Shown here: positions 56,012 to 64,000 of the stretch, one piece after another | Layout: every line of letters begins with the position of its first letter | Position numbering within the stretch: the first letter of the stretch is position 1 | Source of the DNA: Perognathus longimembris pacificus | Lineage: Eukaryota > Chordata > Mammalia > Rodentia > Heteromyidae | Direction of reading: 5' to 3' | DNA: 64,000 nt | Assembly (NCBI RefSeq): GCF_023159225.1 | Contig: NC_063176.1 | Coordinates: 12,330,463-12,394,462 of the forward strand | Position numbers and translations under genes: made by a program | The notes under the pieces: model-generated | Databases searched by the model: none | What the model saw: the letters and a program-made list of their open reading frames with translations, nothing else | Told to the model about the DNA's origin: nothing

Positions 56012-56160
56012 TGGACTCAGTGACCTGTGCTTGTAATTCCAGCTACTCTGGAGGTAAAATGGAGAAGATCAAAATTTAAGGCTAGCCCAGGCAAAAATAA
56101 GACCCTACAAGACCTGCCTCCCAAGTAGCTAGGATTACAGACGTGAGCCACCAGTGGGGT
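56012..56160. repeat. Two SINE head fragments, inverted
   Basis: A plus-strand head (tgtgcttgtaattccagcta, 56012-56107) joins a minus-strand head (gtagctaggattacagacgt, 56108-56160). Geo parts are absent, so this is a rearranged remnant. Confidence 0.65.
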
Positions 56161-56164
56161 TAAG

Positions 56165-57060
56165 ATCCAATAAGGTATAACTCGAGTATGATTAGATACT
56201 TCTACAATCTTGTTTAGTTGCTATTTAACAAAATGCTGAATTTGATTTTCCACATTCTATACAATTCCACGAATAGTTATATCTCTGTGCTGCCAACACG
56301 TTCCACAGGGAACACTAAGTGGGTGAACGAATGGCCAGCTACCAGGTTTCTTACTTTCTTGGAGGCAGGAAGAACATATGGAGACGTGGTTTCCCCACCA
56401 GGCAGGATATGGCTACACAGCTCTGGTCGGAGAGGCCCAGAAGGAAGCTAATATCTAGCCAGGAGCTTAGCCAATCAGTATGAGCATCTATGTGACCACC
56501 GGGTGTGCAACCCTCATACGATGTGACCCCCCACCCACAATTTGGCCTCTGCATTGCACCTGAGGTAGACCCTTCTTTATATGGTGACTTAAGCTGACCT
56601 TGACATCTGAGAGCAGGCCAAAAAGAAGACAAAAAAAAGTTTTCTTTCCAAGCATGATGATAGAGCCACAGGGAAATTTTCAGAACAGGAAATCATGATC
56701 TTTAACCCAACCATTTATATCTGTGCTTACTTCCTATGTTCTCTTCTTATATGTCTTTTGGAAGAAAGTTCTTCAGTTCTCAATTCCCTTTTTCTCCAAC
56801 TTGCTTTGTGGACTCCCATTCCCACTGCAGGGCCTTTTCCAGCTTCCAGAACTATCTTACCAATACTGTCCTCCCAAGGGTCCTCCCTCACCAGTGACCT
56901 TAATGGGGCACTGTTTAGCAATGCACGATGGCAAGGCCATTATGTATCCGAACAACTGGTGTACTTTGCTCCACCATTCAGTGTATTAGAAGTATCAGCT
57001 GGTCAATAGCAACTCGCTGAAATCAGAAAATTTCAATTTACATATCTTTAAAAGCATATA
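56165..57060. other. No recognised feature
   Basis: Overlapping frames at 56695-57009 and 56723-56989 (+) have hydrophobic N-termini but no family signature. Confidence 0.4.
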
Positions 57061-57299
57061 GCATTTTGTTTCTTTTTCTTTGTAGTGCTAAGGATCCAAC
57101 TCGGGACCTCACGCAGGGTGGGCCAGCATTCCTCCATGGCGCCATGCCCCTTGCCTCAAAGTGTACATCTGCTTTCTGCCATCGGGCCTCCAGTTCCTCA
57201 GCATTGCCCAACCTACAAAGTTCCTGTGCAACAGAGATACAGGAACAATCTCTGCTCTCTTCCAAGCAAACCGTTCTGGAGCCCTAAAAAATCTAATAG

Positions 57300-57512
57300 G
57301 GGGCTGGGGATATGGCCTAGTGGCAAGAGTGCTTGCCTTGTATTCATGAAGCCCTAGGTTCAATTCCCCAGCACCACATATACAGAAAATGGCCAGAAGT
57401 GGCACTGTGGCTCAAGTGGCAGAGTGCTAGCCTTGAGCAAAAAGAAGCCAGGGATAGTGCTCAGGCCCTGTGTTCAAGCCCCAGGACTGGCAAAAAAAAG
57501 TTGTTTTTTTTT
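57300..57512 (+). repeat. IDL-Geo SINE, full length, with TSD
   Basis: gggctggggatatggcctag head, complete Geo, A tail, then GTTG and a T run. TSD aatctaatag at 57290-57299 and 57513-57522. Confidence 0.94.
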
Positions 57513-57595
57513 AATCTAATAGAACATGACTAACATGAGTTACGCTCCCTTGCTATTTCCAACTGAAAATCCAAATTCACATAACTGGATTTTAT

Positions 57596-57850
57596 GACAT
57601 CCTATCGCTATGTAACAAATTACCTGAAAAGGTGATTGCTTGCAACAGCAATGGATGTGGCTTCTTTCATGGGCTCTGAGGACCTGGAATTTGAGACTGT
57701 ACTGGTGGGGCGGTTCTAGCTCCGATTTCTCATAAGGTTTTGGTCAAGCTGTCTCCAGGTTGTAGTCTTCTCAAGCTATCTGGAGGCTGGACTGAAGGTA
57801 GGTGGGCCTGAGGCCAATCGATACGGAGGTGAATGGTAGGAGTCCTGGAC
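57596..57850 (-). repeat. MLT1 LTR (MaLR), antisense
   Basis: 'ctatgtaacaaattacctga', 'ctgaggacctggaatttgag', 'gctatctggaggctggactg' are the complement of the MLT1 3' half. Confidence 0.65.
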
Positions 57851-57959
57851 CTCTCTGCCGGGTGCCTTCAGCGTTCCAGTTTCATGCTGGCTGGCTTTCC
57901 ATGGTTGAGGGGGGCCAAGCAAGGGCAAGGCAGAAGGAGTAATGTTCTTAATCAAGTGC

Positions 57960-58645
57960 CCTTGGAAACTCCTTGTCATCATCTCTACAACTGTTTCTTG
58001 TTTACAGGTGAGTCACTAAGTCTATTCTAAAGGGAATAGATTTTGCCTGTCAGGAAGAGCTATCAAAGAGTTTGTGAACATATTTTGAAACTACCACAAC
58101 TCCTACTATCACTTCTTTAATCTCTTCTTACCTCTATTTACTTACTTGCAGACCATTTTGAGTAAATAATCTATCAAGGAAATATTTAAGGTATTATTTT
58201 ATATATTCCCATATCTGACAGCATAACTTCTGATTCTGTGTCAATAATCTTATTCTCTAGATTTCCACAAGCTTTCTCCATTCCAAGTTACATGGGTTTT
58301 TATGACATAAATCCTCTGAATAGTCTGGGGTTTATTATATAGCATTGCTGTATCTCCCAAGATGACATTCACAAAATCAATTTTGATTCATTTGTATGTA
58401 ACTAATTAAAATATCTTATGGCACACTGGATCAAACATCTGTTCTTTTTCTTTTGACTACAACATTAGTTATTGAATTATTTTCATGAAAGGCAATCCAA
58501 TTTGTTTCTCATAATTATAGGCTTTGTGTTGTTCACCTTTCATGAACTTTAAAACACATAAGAATGCTTTTTTGTTTGGGTTTTTTTTGGGGGGGTATGT
58601 TTCTCTGCAAAGCTTTTATACCATTATCTTAATAGAAACAAAAGA
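57960..58645. other. AT-rich, no recognised feature
   Basis: No repeat or frame supported. Confidence 0.5.
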
Positions 58646-58651
58646 AATTCT

Positions 58652-58845
58652 GGGGCTGGGAATATGGCCTACGTGAAGCCCTAGGTTCGATTCCTCAGCA
58701 CCACATATATAGCAAACGGCCAGAAGTGGCGCTGTGACTCAAGTGGCAGAGTGCTAGCCTTGAGCAAAAAAAGCCAGGGACAGTGCTCAGGCCCTGAGTC
58801 CACACCCCAGGACTGGCAACAAAAACAAAACAAATAAAAAATAAA
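58652..58845 (+). repeat. IDL-Geo SINE lacking the A-box segment
   Basis: After 'ggggctgggaatatggccta' the copy jumps to 'cgtgaagccctaggttcgat', losing about 24 bp that include most of the tRNA-like D-arm region of the head. Geo and tail are complete. Confidence 0.92.
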
Positions 58846-59055
58846 AATCCTACGTGTCCAGATGACCTGATTCACAACTGAAGTCTGCTTCTTGTGGACA
58901 ATGACAAGGTGTTGATCTTGTTATTCCTAAACTGAAGGTATTTTTCTCTTCTAGCTTATTGATTGGTGCTTCTGGGAAACAATCGCAAGCACAATACTTG
59001 AAAGCAATGTTAGTATTTGTGAACCAAGAGTTCCATCTAGCAAAGAGAATGCAAA

Positions 59056-59268
59056 GCCGGGCACTAGTGTCTCAGGCCTTCAATCCTAGCTACTTAGGAG
59101 CTTAAGATGTGGGGATACAGGTTCAAAGCAAGCCTGAGCAGAAAAGTCTGTGAGATTTATCTCCAATTAACCAGAAAAAAGCTATAGAGAAAGGTGTGAC
59201 TTGAAAAACCAAGCAAAGAGTGAGAGGCCCCGAGTTCAAGTCCCAGTACTGGCACAGACAGAAAAAAA
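59056..59268 (+). repeat. B1-Geo SINE
   Basis: 'gccgggcactagtgtctcag' head, linker, shortened Geo, 'gagttcaagtcccagtactg' end, A tail. Confidence 0.85.
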
Positions 59269-59274
59269 ATTAAT

Positions 59275-60335
59275 ACAACATATGGATTAATGTAAAAGTT
59301 TAGAAGCTCTTACTTTCTAAGTCCACAGAGTTAAATGGGTAATAAAAAGCCAGGCAGTTCATGGATCTAGTTATGTTAAACAACCTTATATTTTAGAGAA
59401 AAAATGAGTCTTATCCAAATGTTTATTTACTCATTCAACAAGCATTTATTGTGTATCCAGTTAGATCCCATAGTAGTATCTCCAGCACTGATTTAATATT
59501 TTAAATACCCTAAAATCTGAAATCACTAAAACTAATACTCATATCCAATTCAGCCACATACGTGTCTGTTGAACCTAATCTTTCTGTACCTGCCATCTAT
59601 TTACTACAGGGGAAAAAATTCACTGAAGAGTGGAAAATTCTGGAAGGAAGACAAAAACAGAAGACGAAACCCGCACTTGCCATGCCTTGTTCATATTTTG
59701 TGGCTGTTAAGAACAGAATAGGGTGTTATCAGGTGAAGTGAATAAAACTTTCACCTAAGTAAAACCCATCTGTGTCTGATGTAGTTCTGGCAAAAAAAAA
59801 AATCACACAGTATTCATAACAACTAACTGCCTCACTAACATAACCTTAATACATCCAAAAATTGATGAAATCCAGAAACCCAGAAGACAGGACAGTACGT
59901 ACTGCATGGAAGGAAAAGGCACAGAGAGAACTGTAGCCTGTGTGTTGCCAATTGCATCTCTCATTCCTCAGGGCCTAGCTTCTGTATTTGCTGAGGAATA
60001 AAAGTAAACACTTAAAGATTCAAATCTGCCTTCAGGTGGGGAGCAAGGCATTCTGAACGTTCTCACATTTTAGAGCTTCTTTTTGGTCTAGACACTGAAT
60101 ATCCTTGTTGAATTTGCTATATCCTTAGTTTATGCAGAAAATGCTGAAGGAGACAGTAACATAATTCTGTATTATGACATTTAAGATTCCCTAGCTAAAA
60201 GGTCAAAATTGCACTCGTTTTTAAAATTCTGGGGCATGTCCCATCCCCTTTCCCTGCTGTCTGCCATGTTTTTACAGCTTATCTGCAGGCTTTATTTGCT
60301 TAAAGGATATGGACAGTTCCTGCATAGAGGAAAAC
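59275..60335. other. Mostly unique, L2 trace
   Basis: 'actcattcaacaagcattta' with 'ttgtgtatccagttagatcc' at 59410-59485 is the antisense L2 3' end pattern. Nothing else recognised. Confidence 0.5.
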
Positions 60336-60341
60336 ATGCCA

Positions 60342-60655
60342 ATCACCTAGGTATAATGGTATATTCCTATAATCCCAGCAACCCAGGAGGCAGAGATAGA
60401 AAGATCACCAGTTTTAAGCCACCCTGGTAGCGTTCATGAGTTGCTATCTCAAGAATAAAATCCAGCCAAGTGCCAGTGGCTTACACTCAGAAGGCTGTGC
60501 TCTGAGGATTGCTGTTCGAAGCCAACCCAGGCAAGACAGTCCATGAGACACAAGGCCAGAAGTGGAGCTGTGGCTCAAGTGGTAGAGTATTAGTCTTGAG
60601 CAAAACAAGCTCAGGGACAGCGCCCAGGCCCTGAGTTCAAGCCTTAACACCAGCA
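60342..60655 (+). repeat. B1-like monomer followed by a B1-Geo SINE
   Basis: 60342-60450: 'tcctataatcccagcaaccc', 'aggaggcagagatagaaaga'. 60463-60655: head 'aagtgccagtggcttacact', Geo 'gtggctcaagtggtagagta', 'ctgagttcaagccttaacac', then a TTAA-rich tail. Confidence 0.82.
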
Positions 60656-60688
60656 TTAATTAATTAATTGATGAAATAGAATTCAAAC

Positions 60689-60770
60689 ATAAGGGCTGCA
60701 GGAGCAGCAGCTCAGATGGTAGAGTGCTTGCCTGTTATATTTGATGTATTAGGAAGAACAAAACAAAAAA
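60689..60770 (+). repeat. ID-like monomer
   Basis: 'gcagcagctcagatggtaga', 'gtgcttgcctgttatatttg'. Confidence 0.65.
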
Positions 60771-60974
60771 CCCTGACCTATCAATTGAAATTGCAAAGGA
60801 ACTGCCAAGATGGGCAGAGTAGCCGGTTACTTTACAGCAGAGAGCCTGTGGGGTTGGGGTAGATGTGGGTTGCTATGATTCAGCTATGTGAGCGTTTGAA
60901 GGCACAGTACATTGTTACTTGAAATACTCCAAAAGTTCCTTTAATTTAACCAAGAATACCGATGGACTATGCCT

Positions 60975-61106
60975 TGTCTTTTTGCTGGTTATTTTGGAGA
61001 TGGATTCTTGAGAATTCTTCCTTGGGCTAGCTTTGCACCTCATTTGTCCAGATCTCAGACTCCTGAGTAGGTGAGATTGCAGGCATGAGCACCAGCCCTC
61101 CACTTT
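60975..61106 (-). repeat. SINE head and linker fragment, antisense
   Basis: 'ggctagctttgcacctcatt', 'tcagactcctgagtaggtga', 'gcaggcatgagcaccagccc'. Confidence 0.68.
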
Positions 61107-61320
61107 GAAGTAGGTTAATTTGCTAAGAGGACTCGGTTCCAAGCCTCTCCATCCCTCACTGGGATGGCTGTATTTGGTCTTCCTGTCAACAGTTTTCCCT
61201 GAGTGAGGGACACTGAGAACTGTTTAGGCAGCAGAGAGAAAGGGAAGAAGGTCACATCTGACCCCTGAGGGGAGAGGATGGGGCCCAAGGCCCATGGAGC
61301 TAAGCAGCAGCCCATAGGCT

Positions 61321-61386
61321 GCCCTGCAGTTTCCCAAGGTGCCCTTCGGCTTCCCAAGTTGCTCTGCGGCTTCCCAAGATGCCCTG
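61321..61386 (+). repeat. 20-bp minisatellite, 3.3 copies
   Basis: Units at 61321-61340, 61341-61360, 61361-61380 and a partial fourth, each of the form gccctgcggcttcccaagNt. Part of two overlapping frames on both strands, so not coding evidence. Confidence 0.92.
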
Positions 61387-61501
61387 AAGCAGGAGTCCAA
61401 CAAAGATGCTTGTGTTACACCACCAATCTGAGAAGGCCAGCACATGCTCAGAAGAGACTGGGAGGCCTAGAGATGGCCAGTTGGAGCGCTTATGTATTTG
61501 T

Positions 61502-61740
61502 ATGTGTGTGTGTGTGTGTGTGTATGTGTCCGTATGTGTCTGTCTCCGTGTGTGGCTGTTTGTGCTGTCCCGGGGCTTCAACTCAGGACCTGAGTTTTTT
61601 AGCTCAAGGCTAGCACTCTACCACTTGTGCCAGATCTCCACTCACTGCCATTTTTTGCAGTTAATTTGGAGGTAAGAGTCTCAGGGACTTTCCTGCCAGC
61701 TGGCTTTGAACCACTGTCCTCTGATCTTAGCCTCCTGAGA
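61502..61740 (-). repeat. B1-Geo SINE with (TG)n antisense tail
   Basis: (TG)n at 61502-61525 plus TG-rich spacer, antisense Geo (ggggcttcaactcaggacct), linker and head (gatcttagcctcctgaga). Confidence 0.83.
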
Positions 61741-61905
61741 TGGTGGCTCACACCTGTAGGCCCAGCACTTCTGGATGCTGAGATCCAGAGGATAGAGATC
61801 CAAGGTCAGACTTGACAGAAAAGCCTGTGAGATTTCAGTAAAATGCTAGACTAGAGACATGGTTCAAGTGGCATGCATATGCAAATAGAGGCCCTCGGTT
61901 CAAAC
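61741..61905 (+). repeat. B1-like SINE, head-to-head with its neighbour
   Basis: 'ggtggctcacacctgtaggc', 'cagcactt', 'gagatccaaggtcagacttg' and a degraded tail; starts where the antisense copy ends. GA repeats follow at 61914-61934. Confidence 0.75.
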
Positions 61906-61993
61906 TCTGATAGGAGAGAGAAAGAGAGAGAGAGTCTTTCAACACTCAAAGAGGTAAAGGCAAAACTGAAATGATAGCCCCAAAGCAATCCAC

Positions 61994-61995
<2 letters not shown>

Positions 61996-62039
<44 letters not shown>
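61996..62039 (+). repeat. (CA)n microsatellite
   Basis: About 22 CA units; no SINE end is recognisable immediately upstream. Confidence 0.95.
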
Positions 62040-62041
<2 letters not shown>

Positions 62042-62044
62042 GCA

Positions 62045-62855
62045 GAATGAGCATGAGCCAGTGCTCCATGATGCAGCACCACAAGGGGGTACAAGATGGA
62101 CAGATCCCACGATCTCAGAAGACGACCAATGCCACACAAAGCGTGCCTGGTGCCCGCAGTCAGGAGACAGCACCTGAGCAAAGGCAACTCGGGGTGCTCC
62201 TAAGTCCTTGCACTTGCTACACGCCAAGGTGGGGCTGGGAGGCCAAGGAAGAAAGCCTTGACCTCCGGGAGAGCAGTCAGCAGCTAAGGTGTACTCTGAG
62301 CTGTACTCGTGAGCGTGTGGAGGAGACGAAGGTCCTCCCTGCAGAAAGGCTAGGGGAAGTCGGGAGGGTACCCACAGAAGCAAGGCAGTCCTAGGGGCTC
62401 CCATGTCAGCCAGCAAAAGTACCACACTCCAACACCCTCAGTGCCCCACAGTCTTGAGGTTAAGAACTCACAGGACCTCTGTCTGTAACCTACACAAAAG
62501 TTGGGTATAAGCTAGATGGTATTTTTGTCTTAATTAACCTTCTTAATTACACTTAATGACAAAACACTTGTCCCTTACTTCAGATATCCCCCAAGAGCAC
62601 TAGAAAAGAGAAATATACTACCAGGAATTAGTCTATAAAGTTAATTTCCTGGAGGAATTCATGACACAAATGTAATCGTTTGGGTAGTCTGTGTGCTGGA
62701 AAAATGTCCACACAAATTAAACACTTGTGTCCTCTGGTTCATATCAGCTCTGAAAAAAATCATTGTGAAGTTCATTTCCAACACGGTGTCTTGTGAGTAT
62801 CACTGTTGTATCGGTTCACCCTTTGTCCTTTGTCTCACCATTTTATTCTCCTTCC
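62045..62855. other. No recognised feature
   Basis: A higher-GC stretch (62045-62420) holds overlapping frames on both strands (62047-62394 +, 61994-62425 -) which extend into the CA tract; no domain. Confidence 0.4.
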
Positions 62856-63010
62856 CTTCCCCAAGTCAGACAAATGTATATACAAGACTCATGGTACCAA
62901 AATCAAAAACAGTGACAACTGGGGATAAAACAAAGGGGAAAAATGAAAGGAAAAAAAAAGAAAGAACTTTTCACAGTACATTAAAAAAACAAAGAAACAA
63001 AAAATAACTC

Positions 63011-63310
63011 TTGTTTCCATATATTGGAGTTCATTTCGATTAAGATCATGTATGTAGATAGCTATTGAGCTATTGTGATCCTCTGCTAGGACTATCCTAA
63101 ATATATACTAATTATTACCAGTGAGGGAAACCATGGGGCCTATGTTTCTTTGGGCTTGGTTTACTTCTCTTAATATGATTTTTTCCAAGTTTTTCCATTT
63201 CCTTACAAGGGAGGGGGAAACAATGTTGGACAAGAAATTTACTCATTACTTACGTAACTGTAACCCCTCTGATATCACCCTTACAATACAAGTAAATTAA
63301 AATTTAAAAA
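63011..63310 (+). repeat. L1 LINE 3' end with 5' inversion
   Basis: 63011-63210 is the complement of the L1 segment seen at about 34872-35075 (ggagttcatttcgattaaga, ttgtgatcctctgctaggac, tttccatttccttacaaggg). From 63211 it reads in the sense direction as the L1 terminus (acaagaaatttactcattac, then an A-rich end). An inverted 5' part joined to a sense 3' part is the twin-priming signature. The inverted part may extend left to about 62860. Confidence 0.82.
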
Positions 63311-63314
63311 GTCA

Positions 63315-63860
63315 TTGCAATGCCAGAGTGATAAATCCAGGTGTTACCAGCATGTGGGGAATACTAATTACGTAACAGCTCCACTTCTGCCAAAACCCAA
63401 CTAGAGGAAATTGGCCAGTACAAGAATGGGCCTCAACTGAAACAGAAAGTATTGAGAACATTGCTTTCCAAACCAATACCATCTTCATTACGTAAGAATT
63501 TATTGGAAGTGCTCATTCTCAAGTTCTACCTAAGACCAACTAAGCTGGCAACTCTCAGGTACAGCCTCGCAACCTGTTTATTAACGAGCTCTCCAAAGGG
63601 ATCCCCATTTGTGCTGAAACTTGAGAGCCATTGAACTATATGCCTTCCAACGTTTTTTTAAGTTTTAGTGAGGATTTACTGTAACAACAATATAAAGTAG
63701 GGACAAGGTAAATAGTATCAAGTAGGGGGAGAGACATTTCCTGTTCCCCATCCAGGAAACGGGAGTCAAGACTTCACCTCCGACTTTCTCGACAGCTGCA
63801 AAGCTTCATAGCATGGTTCATTGTTGTCCTCATCATCCGTAATCAATGACAGAGCCTGAT
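63315..63860. other. No recognised feature
   Basis: Unique sequence. Confidence 0.5.
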
Positions 63861-63865
63861 CTACT

Positions 63866-63985
63866 CCAGCATGATCGCTCCTACCTGTAACCCCAGCACT
63901 AAGGAGTCCAGGAAGGAGAATTGCAAGTAGGCAGCCAGCCTGGGCTACACAGAAAGACCTCCTTGTCTCAGAAGCAAACCAAAAC
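63866..63985 (+). repeat. B1 SINE, classic form
   Basis: 'ctcctacctgtaaccccagc', 'cagccagcctgggctacaca', 'gaaagacctccttgtctcag', A-rich tail. Lacks Geo. Confidence 0.8.
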
Positions 63986-64000
63986 AAAGGAGCTTAATCT

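Noticed and set aside
55580..56023. 147-codon open frame as a gene
   Set aside because: No domain, signal peptide or splice context; its end lies in SINE sequence.
1..64000. A new gene system such as a defence, biosynthetic or regulatory cassette
   Set aside because: No operon-like or clustered coding sequence exists; everything recognisable is retroposon-derived or simple repeat.

Overview
This window looks like nuclear genomic DNA from a rodent, and I find no protein-coding gene, canonical RNA gene or CRISPR array in it. The clue to the organism is the SINE content. There are about a dozen copies of a dimeric SINE whose left half is a tRNA-Ala/ID-like monomer and whose right half is a distinct module. 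Its organisation matches IDL-Geo, the SINE described from the superfamily Geomyoidea (pocket mice, kangaroo rats, pocket gophers). I therefore infer a geomyoid rodent; the species cannot be fixed from the window. All longer open frames are short, lack recognisable domains, or run through microsatellites and SINEs. The window is most simply intergenic or deep-intronic.

Layout. 0-5 kb: old SINE pieces, an L2 remnant and a minus-strand ERV LTR (about 4803-5365). 5-12.2 kb: long CA/TG tracts, an inverted SINE pair (6.6-7.2 kb), a well-preserved MIR (9.2 kb), and two LTR families each present twice (7.5/11.1 kb and 9.45/11.84 kb). 12.2-21 kb: several young IDL-Geo SINEs with clean target-site duplications (TSDs), two antisense L1 3' ends (17.1-17.8 kb, 19.9-20.3 kb), and a compound CT/AT microsatellite. 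21-30 kb: an ancient MLT1 LTR, a minus-strand LTR near 23.9 kb, a sense L1 3' end (27.3-27.7 kb), an LTR+SINE composite (27.9-28.65 kb) and a MaLR LTR (28.9-29.2 kb). 30-45 kb: a repeat-poor block, MaLR LTRs interrupted by later insertions (33.7-34.3 and 42.6-43.35 kb), L1 3' ends (34.9-35.5 and 43.4-43.6 kb) and MIR fragments. 45-64 kb: MaLR/MLT1 LTRs (46.8 and 57.6 kb), purine-only tracts (48.1 and 50.7 kb), more SINEs, a 20-bp minisatellite (61.3 kb) and an L1 with a 5' inversion (63.0-63.3 kb).

There is no gene pathway to reconstruct. The biology visible is retrotransposition: an L1 machinery (five 3' ends), two SINE lineages that share one 3' module, LTR elements of several ages, and SINE tails that have turned into CA microsatellites. 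The strongest single observation is the 725-bp insertion at 27928-28652. In it an LTR and an IDL-Geo SINE lie head-to-tail inside one perfect 15-bp TSD, so they appear to have moved as one chimeric retroposon. Family names are from memory of consensus sequences, not from a database search; most boundaries are good to about 10-20 bases, and exact only where TSDs are given.
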